DNA of 39,181 bases, taken from contig JAAYDZ010000068.1 of assembly GCA_012728975.1 (NCBI GenBank), positions 1 to 39,181 of the forward strand, read 5' to 3'. The stretch comes from Bacteroidales bacterium (lineage in GTDB: Bacteria; Bacteroidota; Bacteroidia; Bacteroidales; UBA932). A program made the translations under genes and the position numbers. Positions 1 to 6,054 of this stretch are shown piece by piece. The notes under the pieces were generated by a model. That model was not told the DNA's origin, did no database searches, and saw only the letters and a program-made list of their open reading frames with translations. The first letter of the stretch is position 1; each line of letters starts with the position of its first letter.

Positions 1-116
1 GCCGGATTGGCCTTGCCTGCCCGGTAGGTTTTGAGATCTTCGTCCAGAAACTCCACGGCCTCAGCCATCTTTTGACTGGTCGAAGCAATGATTTCTTTTG
101 CTTTCTCTATCATCAT
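1..116 (-). CDS. frr: Ribosome recycling factor, N-terminal fragment (cut by window start)
   Basis: Only the first 38 or so codons are inside the window. They read as a charged amphipathic helix (start MMIEKAKEII) with the RAGKANP segment, which matches the conserved start of ribosome recycling factor (usually R(T/A)GRANP). The protein splits post-termination ribosomes together with EF-G. There are two adjacent ATG codons (116 and 113) and the sequence does not decide between them. It follows pyrH by 15 bases in the same direction; pyrH-frr is a very common bacterial pair, which supports the call. The C-terminal part lies outside the window. Confidence 0.85.
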   Translation of the reverse strand, partial: MMIEKAKEIIASTSQKMAEAVEFLDEDLKTYRAGKANP

Positions 117-131
117 TATCAGTTTTGAAAA

Positions 132-857
132 TTAAATAATCGTTTTAACATGGTTTGAAACTATCGTGCCTACCTCCTCTCCGGCCACGATCCGTTTTAG
201 GCTGCCTTCTTCGTTTATGTCGAAGACAACAACGGGCATATCGTTCTCTCTGCAAAGAGTGAATGCGGTCTGATCCATGACACGAAGATTATCCTCAATA
301 ACTTTATCAAATGTAATGGAACGATATCTAACCGCATCCGTATATTTTTTGGGGTCTTTGTCATAGACTCCATTTACTTTTGTGCCTTTCAAAAGGGCAT
401 CTGCACCAATTTCGCAGGCTCTGAGAGCTGCCGCGGAATCAGTGGTAAAGAAAGGGTTGCCTGTACCTCCGGCAACTACAGCCACTCCGCCCTCTCCCAT
501 ATATTCGAGGACTTCGTCACGCATATAATATCTCGCCATAGGACGCATCGGCGTAGCGGTGAAGACCTCCGCCTTGAGTCCCGCATTTCTCAGCGAAAGA
601 GAGAGTCCGATACTGTTGATGACGGTGGCCATCATACCCATCTGATCTCCTCTGACCCGATCAAATCCGCGTTCTGTGCCGGCCAAACCCCGAAAAATAT
701 TACCACCACCGATGACAATGGCAACCTGCACACCACTGCGTACCACGGAAGCTACAGCCTCGGCGTAACGAGCCATCACATCTTCATCGAGCCCTACTCC
801 GTCGGGACCTCCTATGGCCTCGCCACTGAGCTTCAATAAGATCCTGTTGTACTTCAT
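132..857 (-). CDS. pyrH: Uridylate kinase (UMP kinase)
   Basis: Cytosolic amino-acid-kinase-fold enzyme that phosphorylates UMP to UDP with ATP in pyrimidine nucleotide synthesis. The 241-residue length is normal for bacterial PyrH. Visible motifs are LLKLSGEA near the N-terminus (phosphate binding), VIGGGNIFRG around residues 48-57, and TGNPFFTTDSAAALRA around 132-147 (UMP/ATP site), then the KVNGVYDKDP segment around 160-170. It starts at an ATG at 857 and is the first gene of a pyrH-frr pair. A divergent promoter region separates it from sdhC. Nothing looks atypical. Confidence 0.97.
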   Translation of the reverse strand: MKYNRILLKLSGEAIGGPDGVGLDEDVMARYAEAVASVVRSGVQVAIVIGGGNIFRGLAGTERGFDRVRGDQMGMMATVINSIGLSLSLRNAGLKAEVFTATPMRPMARYYMRDEVLEYMGEGGVAVVAGGTGNPFFTTDSAAALRACEIGADALLKGTKVNGVYDKDPKKYTDAVRYRSITFDKVIEDNLRVMDQTAFTLCRENDMPVVVFDINEEGSLKRIVAGEEVGTIVSNHVKTII

Positions 858-876
858 ACAATTGTCTATTGTTTGG

Positions 877-924
877 TTTTTACAACTAACAAAAGTAGTT
901 AAATATTATGATTTTTACAACTAA
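877..924. repeat. 13-base direct repeat in the pyrH/sdhC divergent promoter region
   Basis: TTTTTACAACTAA occurs at 877-889 and again at 912-924, exactly 35 bases apart. The copies sit on either side of the candidate pyrH -7 element, and the second copy contains its candidate -33 element. They could be paired binding sites for a regulator or a local duplication of promoter DNA; the sequence alone does not say which. Confidence 0.6.
890..921 (-). promoter_or_regulatory. Candidate Bacteroidota-type promoter for pyrH-frr
   Basis: On the minus strand, TACTTTTG (897-890) fits the -7 consensus TAnnTTTG. GTTG (921-918) lies 20 bases upstream at the -33 position, one base from TTTG. This puts transcription start roughly 20-30 bases before the pyrH ATG at 857. 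Inferred from consensus only. Confidence 0.5.
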
Positions 925-937
925 AGGTCTATATTTG
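907..937 (+). promoter_or_regulatory. Candidate Bacteroidota-type promoter for sdhC
   Basis: TATATTTG at 930-937 is an exact TAnnTTTG -7 element. TATG at 907-910, 19 bases upstream, is a one-mismatch -33 element. The ATG of sdhC is 35 bases after the -7 element. It overlaps the divergent pyrH promoter, so the two could interfere. Confidence 0.55.
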
Positions 938-971
938 CGCTCTCAAATTAAGAAGATACAAAAATTGACTT

Positions 972-1637
972 ATGGCAAATATATTCACTTCATCCATCGG
1001 CAAAAAGGTTATCATGAGCATCAGCGGATTGTTCCTGATCCTTTTTCTCGTGCTTCACATGAGCCTCAACTTCACATCCATCTTCAGTGAGGAGACCTTC
1101 CAACAAGTATGTGACTTTATGGCTCTCCCCATTGTAAGCATTCTGGTACCTATACTTGCTTTCGGATTTGTAATCCACATCGTGTACGCATTCATTCTCA
1201 CTCTCAGTAATATAAAGGCTCGCGGCGGCTATAACCGTTATGCAGTTCCCAATAAAGCACCCACCGATTCATGGGCTTCACGCAACATGATTGTTCTCGG
1301 TATCATCGTGGTTCTAGGTCTTGTTCTACACCTCACACATTTCTGGGCTGACATGCAGCTGGCAGAGTGGATGGGTAAAGAATCTGCCAACCCCAACGAG
1401 TTGATGACCGCTACCTTTGGAAATATATGGATTACCATCATTTATTTGATTTGGTTCGCAGCTATCTGGTTCCACCTTACTCACGGTTTCTGGAGTGCAT
1501 TCCAATCCATAGGTCTGAGCAATACTATATGGTTTAAAAGATTGAAGGTGATCGGCATTGTTATAGTTACCGTCCTTATGGGAGGGTTTGCCCTGACAGC
1601 CATTTACGCCTACTTGAAAGCAAACGGAATAGTCTAG
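972..1637 (+). CDS. sdhC: Succinate dehydrogenase/fumarate reductase cytochrome b subunit
   Basis: Membrane anchor of the quinone-reactive complex II. The 221-residue protein has five hydrophobic helices (about residues 11-34, 53-78, 104-123, 150-172 and 190-214). Histidines at 29, 69, 120 and 168 or 171 lie in helices at positions expected for the two b hemes of the single-subunit cytochrome b558 type used by Bacteroidota. It passes electrons between the FAD/Fe-S subunits and menaquinone. The start is the ATG at 972; a longer frame from 908 is a different reading frame and is ignored. The flavoprotein and iron-sulfur genes that usually follow are absent: a convergent hemW begins immediately. 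The symbol could equally be frdC. Confidence 0.93.
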   Translation: MANIFTSSIGKKVIMSISGLFLILFLVLHMSLNFTSIFSEETFQQVCDFMALPIVSILVPILAFGFVIHIVYAFILTLSNIKARGGYNRYAVPNKAPTDSWASRNMIVLGIIVVLGLVLHLTHFWADMQLAEWMGKESANPNELMTATFGNIWITIIYLIWFAAIWFHLTHGFWSAFQSIGLSNTIWFKRLKVIGIVIVTVLMGGFALTAIYAYLKANGIV

Positions 1638-2758
1638 AGAAAAAGTTGCTGCATTATCCCATCCGAGACAAATAATCTCTCTTTCGGAATTCGGATAATG
1701 TCGCCTTCAGATATGATATCTCCGGTGCTCATCAGATTTTCGAGCACCGGTTTTATTTTTGCCAATCTCGAGTTCTCAAGAGAGGAGAGAGAGAGGCCGG
1801 CAACTTTTCTTAATCCAAGCATTATCTGTTCATTGAATTTATCATCCTCCGATAGGGTTTCATCGTTTCTTATCTTGAGAGAAACATTGCCCTCCATTGC
1901 CCCGATATAACTCTTCATATCTGCGATATTCGAGCAGCGACAGCTGCGACCGTCAAAAGAGTGTGCTGAAGCCCCCAACCCAAGATAGGGCACTCTCTCC
2001 CAATAAGAGGAGTTGTGGATCGATTCTCGCCCGGGAATAGCGAAATTAGAGATCTCATACTGGCGGTAACCTGCTTGCTCAAGCATCTGCTGCAAAATAG
2101 AATAGTGGGCAGCACAAACCTCTTGTGGAGGCTCATAATAGTGGTCGGAATCGGCAAGCAAAGCAAGTTCGGTACCCGGTTCAATGCTCATCTGGTAACA
2201 GGAAATATGTTCCGGGAAAAGAGCTGTAAGCTGTGCAATATTATCTCTCCATTGCTCATCGGAAAGCCCTTCAAAACCAAAAATCAAATCAAGTGAAATA
2301 TTGTTAAAACCAGCCTCCCGCGCCATGATGAACGCCTTAATTGCCTGAGCAGAAGTATGTCTGCGCCGCATCCAGATAAGATGTTCATCGCAAAAAGACT
2401 GAACTCCTATACTTAGTCTGTCAACTCCCGCACGACGCCATCCCTCAAGCTTTTGAGGGGTCACATCATCGGGATTAGCCTCCAGGGTAAACTCTCTGAG
2501 AATTGTAATTCCAAATGCAGTATGCAACACATCTGCCAGATCTGCAATCTCTTCGGTGTCAAAAAGCGAAGGAGTGCCCCCACCAATGTAAATGGTATCG
2601 GGGAGCACTCCTGCAAAAAAATTGACTCTTTCCGAAATCTCGGACTTTAGGGCGTCCAAATAACGCCTGCGCTGTACTCTGCCAACAATCTCCGAATAGA
2701 AATCGCAATAGAGGCAAAAAGAGGAACAGAAAGGCAAATGGATATAGATGCCCGCCAT
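1634..2758 (-). CDS. hemW: Radical SAM heme chaperone HemW (coproporphyrinogen III oxidase-like)
   Basis: Cytosolic radical SAM protein related to HemN. The 374-residue sequence starts MAGIYIHLPF and has the 4Fe-4S motif C11-x3-C15-x2-C18, then IYIGGGTPSLF near residue 57 (SAM binding region), and LSIGVQSF near 119. The C-terminal part is the HemN-C type domain. By family knowledge, HemW binds heme and delivers it to respiratory cytochromes rather than oxidising coproporphyrinogen; its position tail-to-tail with a heme-b cytochrome (sdhC) is suggestive but not proof of a link. Its TAG stop shares the palindrome CTAG with the sdhC stop. It lies 9 bases after the upstream coiled-coil gene, so probably the second gene of a two-gene operon. 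Confidence 0.92.
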   Translation of the reverse strand: MAGIYIHLPFCSSFCLYCDFYSEIVGRVQRRRYLDALKSEISERVNFFAGVLPDTIYIGGGTPSLFDTEEIADLADVLHTAFGITILREFTLEANPDDVTPQKLEGWRRAGVDRLSIGVQSFCDEHLIWMRRRHTSAQAIKAFIMAREAGFNNISLDLIFGFEGLSDEQWRDNIAQLTALFPEHISCYQMSIEPGTELALLADSDHYYEPPQEVCAAHYSILQQMLEQAGYRQYEISNFAIPGRESIHNSSYWERVPYLGLGASAHSFDGRSCRCSNIADMKSYIGAMEGNVSLKIRNDETLSEDDKFNEQIMLGLRKVAGLSLSSLENSRLAKIKPVLENLMSTGDIISEGDIIRIPKERLFVSDGIMQQLFL

Positions 2759-2767
2759 GAAAGCGCT

Positions 2768-3616
2768 CTATCTCAAGAGCAGATCCGCACTGCCAAGTTT
2801 GATCTCTGAAGAGTAAACCTCAACATTGTAGATACCCTTCACAAAACCCTGGCCACTGGCAAAGTAGATACAAATCTCTACCTCATCGCCCTGGTAATCA
2901 ACCTCGCGTGAAGCGGAATAGATCATCTCCTCACCATCAATCGTAAATATCCTCTGCTGATCGCCTGTCATCAGGATACCATCGGGACCTTTCACTCTGA
3001 TATAGATAATCTTGGGTCCCTTCTCTGCAATAGAGTTCTCGATAAGACTGAGGCAGGTACGGAGCTTCTCTACGCGGCTGCTGCGATCTGTCTCCTTGTT
3101 GGAGGCATTGATAGCCGAAAGTACTACACCCCTGGCCTTTACCACTGCACCGGCGGATGCCTTGGCAGATAAAGCCTCTGTGGTGGTTACCAGCTCGTCA
3201 TACTGCTTACGACTCTCCTCGGCCTCCTGACGTGCTTCTGTAGCCTGCTGACGCAGAGCAATATTGAGGGTGTTAAGAGAATCTATTTGGACAATATAGC
3301 CTTTCATGATGGAACGAAGCGTACCGAGCTCCTTTTCGTACTGACGAATTTTAGACCTGTTGGTAGCCTCGGTCTTCTGAAGACGTTCGATTAGCTGTCC
3401 AACCTTTTCTCTCTCTACATCAAGCGAGTCATTGATCGCCTGATTGGTGGAGGTAAGGGTGGCATAATCATTTTGGAGGGCAACCAGTTCAGTGGTAAGA
3501 TCCTCTTTTTCGAGATTAAGGTCCTTAACCAATTTGTGTTTGCTTACCCAAACAAATACCAGCACTCCCAGAAGGACTGCTGCCACAACGGATAATGTAA
3601 TTACAATTTTTTTCAT
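2768..3616 (-). CDS. Membrane-anchored coiled-coil protein of unknown function
   Basis: The 282-residue protein has one N-terminal hydrophobic helix (about residues 5-25, followed by SKHKLVK) and then a long charged coiled coil (about 30-150, rich in E, K, Q, L with heptad-like spacing). After an Ala-rich linker comes a compact C-terminal domain (about 195-282) of alternating strand-like segments with GxKIIYIRVKGPDG and a final SSEIKLGSADLLLR. The topology is probably a periplasmic coiled coil with a beta-rich tip, or uncleaved signal anchor. I do not recognise the family by name; similar coiled-coil envelope proteins occur in Bacteroidales. It precedes hemW by 9 bases in the same direction. 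No catalytic motif is seen. Confidence 0.8.
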   Translation of the reverse strand: MKKIVITLSVVAAVLLGVLVFVWVSKHKLVKDLNLEKEDLTTELVALQNDYATLTSTNQAINDSLDVEREKVGQLIERLQKTEATNRSKIRQYEKELGTLRSIMKGYIVQIDSLNTLNIALRQQATEARQEAEESRKQYDELVTTTEALSAKASAGAVVKARGVVLSAINASNKETDRSSRVEKLRTCLSLIENSIAEKGPKIIYIRVKGPDGILMTGDQQRIFTIDGEEMIYSASREVDYQGDEVEICIYFASGQGFVKGIYNVEVYSSEIKLGSADLLLR

Positions 3617-3650
3617 CGTATAACTGTTTTGTGGTTTTCTTTATTAGCTA

Positions 3651-3658
3651 CAAAAATA
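3651..3658 (-). promoter_or_regulatory. Candidate -7 element for the coiled-coil/hemW operon
   Basis: TATTTTTG read on the minus strand fits TAnnTTTG and lies 34 bases before the ATG at 3616. No good -33 TTTG is at the right spacing, so support is partial. Confidence 0.35.
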
Positions 3659-3682
3659 ATTCCTTTTTTTGAAACATAGTAT

Positions 3683-3690
3683 TAAATTTG
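3683..3690 (+). promoter_or_regulatory. Candidate -7 element for the two-helix membrane protein gene
   Basis: TAAATTTG is an exact TAnnTTTG match 39 bases before the ATG at 3730. It overlaps the TTG codon at 3688 that could start a longer frame, which argues that the ATG at 3730 is the real start. A properly spaced -33 element is not evident. Confidence 0.4.
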
Positions 3691-3729
3691 CAGAAAACAG
3701 TCAAAACAAATCATTATTTACTAAACAAC

Positions 3730-4227
3730 ATGGCTATGAAGTATCTTATCCGCTCTATAAAGTACTTATTCTATTTCCTGATCCTATTTTTCATCATAGT
3801 GGGTTTACTATTCTTATGGCAGCATACCAAGAATCCCGACATTACCTTCTCGGGGCTTTTCAAGGAGGGAGCACTGCCCAAACTGGTCATTTTCTTTATA
3901 CTGGTAGCTGCTATATACCCCGCACTTGGCTTTGTTAAAAGGAAATTTCACCTCAACGGTGATTACTCACAGTATGCAGACACTATCGAAGAGACACTCA
4001 AGGATGCAGGATACGCAGTTGATAAAAAGGATAATGAAAAGGTTATTTTCAGACACAGCAAGGCGATGACACGCCTTACCAGAATGTATGAAGATGCCAT
4101 AACATTCGATCTCACGCAGGATCCGATCGTAGTGGATGGATTTCGCAAGGATGTGGATCGTATACTGCGCGCCATCAGCTATCGCATTACGCGTGGAGAA
4201 GAGGAAAATAACTCAAACGAGGCATAA
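3730..4227 (+). CDS. Small two-helix inner membrane protein, function unknown
   Basis: From the ATG at 3730 the product is 165 residues (MAMKYLIRSIKYLF...). It has two hydrophobic helices (about residues 3-30 and 52-72) and a soluble C-terminal half of about 90 residues. The soluble part has the pattern AGYAVDKKDNEKVIFRHSK followed by a second beta-like stretch (MYEDAITFDL), resembling a small alpha/beta domain. A longer reading frame back to a TTG at 3688 would include the promoter and is not favoured. The DUF2007 gene follows by 18 bases, so they are probably co-transcribed. I do not recognise a named family. Confidence 0.78.
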   Translation: MAMKYLIRSIKYLFYFLILFFIIVGLLFLWQHTKNPDITFSGLFKEGALPKLVIFFILVAAIYPALGFVKRKFHLNGDYSQYADTIEETLKDAGYAVDKKDNEKVIFRHSKAMTRLTRMYEDAITFDLTQDPIVVDGFRKDVDRILRAISYRITRGEEENNSNEA

Positions 4228-4245
4228 TAATAACAAACATCAAAA

Positions 4246-4458
4246 ATGAAAGAAGTTGCAAGGTACACAGAGCCCTATTTGGCTCATATTGCCAAAGGGT
4301 TGCTTGAAAGCGAAGGCATAACCGCAGCGGTTCTGAATGAAAATTCATCACTGCCCGGCTTATGCAATATGTATGACGGGGCGATTAAACTGGTGGTGAA
4401 TGACGAGGACTACGACCTGGCACTCAAGGTTCTGGCAACTGACTCCAGTTCCGAGTAG
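4246..4458 (+). CDS. DUF2007 domain protein (putative signal-transducing family)
   Basis: The 70-residue product matches the small DUF2007 fold: an N-terminal strand (KEVARYTEPYLAHIAKGLLE), then LESEGI, a loop, and the closing pattern IKLVVNDEDYDLALKVL. Members are PII/ACT-like in size and have been labelled putative signal-transducing proteins, but no ligand is known to me. It sits downstream of a membrane protein gene in the same operon. The last 49 bases of the gene are antisense to the end of the DUF3109 gene. Confidence 0.82.
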   Translation: MKEVARYTEPYLAHIAKGLLESEGITAAVLNENSSLPGLCNMYDGAIKLVVNDEDYDLALKVLATDSSSE

Positions 4459-5000
4459 AACTCCTCACCATATCTGAATATGATGGGATTCTTGAGAAAT
4501 TTATATACGGGAATCCCTTCTTTTCTGCCTTTTTCGAAAGCGCAATCGCAGATTGGCCAGCGATGAAGGTTGAAAGCAGTTAATCCGCTCGAAAGTTTGG
4601 AAACTCTAATAGGATAGAGACGACAGGATATTGGCTTTGCAAAATCGCACCTGCCGGCACAAAATGCCCTCTCTATTGCACAAAAGCAGTGTGACCCTTC
4701 GAACCGGGTATAGACGCACTCTTCTCTATCACCGATAAGCGGTGTTACCAGATCACCATCCATGTCTATCTCGGAAAACCCCTTTTTCTCCACCTGCGCA
4801 CGCCCTTCTGCACTCATCCAGGCTGCATAGTTCGGGTATTCAGCTTTAAGAATATCCACTTCCGTTTCCTCCAGAGGCGCGCCACTATCGCCCACAATAC
4901 AGCAAATACCTCCGCATTTATCGTAATCACAACTGAAGTATTCGGTGAGGATTTCTGGAGAGACAAGTATGTCGCCTATACGTATTATTGAAGGGTACAT
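4410..5000 (-). CDS. DUF3109 family cysteine-rich protein
   Basis: The 196-residue protein is typical of the Bacteroidota DUF3109 family. It has twelve cysteines in clusters: CDYDKCGGICC near residue 24, then CVYTR, HCFCAIERAFCAGRC near 105-117, SCRLYP and ICDC. The SCRLYPI motif and spacing recall the YkgJ-type zinc/iron-chelating domain, so a metal or Fe-S site is likely, though its role is unknown. The ATG at 5000 starts the frame. Its 3' end runs 49 bases into the convergent DUF2007 gene, so the two messages are complementary at their ends. Confidence 0.88.
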   Translation of the reverse strand: MYPSIIRIGDILVSPEILTEYFSCDYDKCGGICCIVGDSGAPLEETEVDILKAEYPNYAAWMSAEGRAQVEKKGFSEIDMDGDLVTPLIGDREECVYTRFEGSHCFCAIERAFCAGRCDFAKPISCRLYPIRVSKLSSGLTAFNLHRWPICDCAFEKGRKEGIPVYKFLKNPIIFRYGEEFYSELESVARTLSARS

Positions 5001-5009
5001 TTTATTTTT

Positions 5010-5041
5010 TTTGCAAAAATAAAGATAAGTTTCTAATTTTG
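5010..5041 (+). promoter_or_regulatory. Bacteroidota-type promoter for the TPR gene
   Basis: TTTG at 5010-5013, a 20-base spacer, and TAATTTTG at 5034-5041 give an exact fit to the TTTG / TAnnTTTG consensus. Transcription would start near 5048, giving a leader of about 45 bases before the ATG at 5095. Confidence 0.75.
5014..5021 (-). promoter_or_regulatory. Candidate -7 element for the DUF3109 gene
   Basis: TATTTTTG read on the minus strand fits TAnnTTTG. It lies only 14 bases before the ATG at 5000, so the transcript would have a very short leader. No matching -33 TTTG is seen. Confidence 0.3.
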
Positions 5042-5094
5042 GCCGGATTTATGCAAGAAGCATTAGTAATACGAATTTTAATTACTAGATAAAT

Positions 5095-6054
5095 ATGATG
5101 AAAAAGATTTTGGTTACTATTTTTGTTGCACTCTTTACAATGGGCATTTCAATGGCTCAGGACCTCGGTCAGGCAACAGAACTTTTCAACAACGCAGGTA
5201 TGACACTTCAGGAAGGCAACGAGAGTGCCGCTTTGGATCTTTTCCAAAAGGCTATGGATATGGCCTCGCAACTTGGCGAAGAGGGTACCGCAATCGTTAC
5301 CGAATGTAAAACAGTTATACCGCAGCTTATGCTGAAACTCGGCAAGGATATGATTAGAGATGGTAATATCGACGACGCCATAGTAAAGATCAAAAAGGCC
5401 GCCGAAAAAGCCACCGAATATGAAAACGAAGGTGTACTCCTAGAGGCAAACGACCTTCTCGGCCAACTAAAGATCAATCAACTGATGGGAGTTGCCAACG
5501 ATTTACTCACTGCCAGAGAATTTGCTGAGGCTTACGAGGCATACAAAGATGTAATAGCATTAGACCCAAATAATGCCAACGCATATTTCCGTATGGGGCA
5601 AGCTGCCAACGCGGCCGACAATACTGACGCTGCAGAAGAAGCCTTCCACAAGGCAAAAGAGCTTGATGAGAGCATTGCAGATAATGTTGACAGACAGCTT
5701 TCAACCGTATTCATTAAGAAGGCTGTTGCCTGCCAGAGAGCAAAAGACCTCAAAGGTGCTATGGAAAATGCTCAGAAGTCCATCGAGTTTGGTGATAACG
5801 CCAACGCTCAGAAGATTGTCGGTCTCTCAGCTCTCGGTCTGAAACAAAATGCTGTTGCAGCAGAGGCACTCAAGGCATATCTTGCAATGAGCCCCGATGC
5901 AAGAGACAGAGTTCAGATCGTCTATCAACTTGGAACAGCCCTCATAGGTGCCGGCCAGACCGGAGAAGCCTGCGGTTACTTCAAGGAAATTGCACAGGAT
6001 CCTAAATGGGGTGAGGCTGCAAGATATCAGATAACCGTCCTTAAATGCAAATAG
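5095..6054 (+). CDS. Exported tetratricopeptide repeat protein
   Basis: The 319-residue protein begins with a cleavable signal peptide (MMKKILVTIFVALFTMGISMAQ, cleavage probably after MAQ or SMA). The rest is alpha-helical repeats. Clear TPR units lie around residues 137-205 (AREFAEAYEAYKDVIALDPNNANAYFRMG followed by a second unit ending AKELDES), with weaker units before and after. Two ATG codons at 5095 and 5098 are possible. A strong-looking promoter lies at 5010-5041. The last ten bases overlap the start of the U32 gene, so translation is probably coupled. Likely a periplasmic scaffold; the partner is unknown. Confidence 0.88.
   Translation: MMKKILVTIFVALFTMGISMAQDLGQATELFNNAGMTLQEGNESAALDLFQKAMDMASQLGEEGTAIVTECKTVIPQLMLKLGKDMIRDGNIDDAIVKIKKAAEKATEYENEGVLLEANDLLGQLKINQLMGVANDLLTAREFAEAYEAYKDVIALDPNNANAYFRMGQAANAADNTDAAEEAFHKAKELDESIADNVDRQLSTVFIKKAVACQRAKDLKGAMENAQKSIEFGDNANAQKIVGLSALGLKQNAVAAEALKAYLAMSPDARDRVQIVYQLGTALIGAGQTGEACGYFKEIAQDPKWGEAARYQITVLKCK

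Noticed and set aside
3688-3729. N-terminal extension of the two-helix membrane protein from a TTG
   Set aside because: The TTG overlaps the -7 promoter element; ATG at 3730 directly precedes the first membrane helix.
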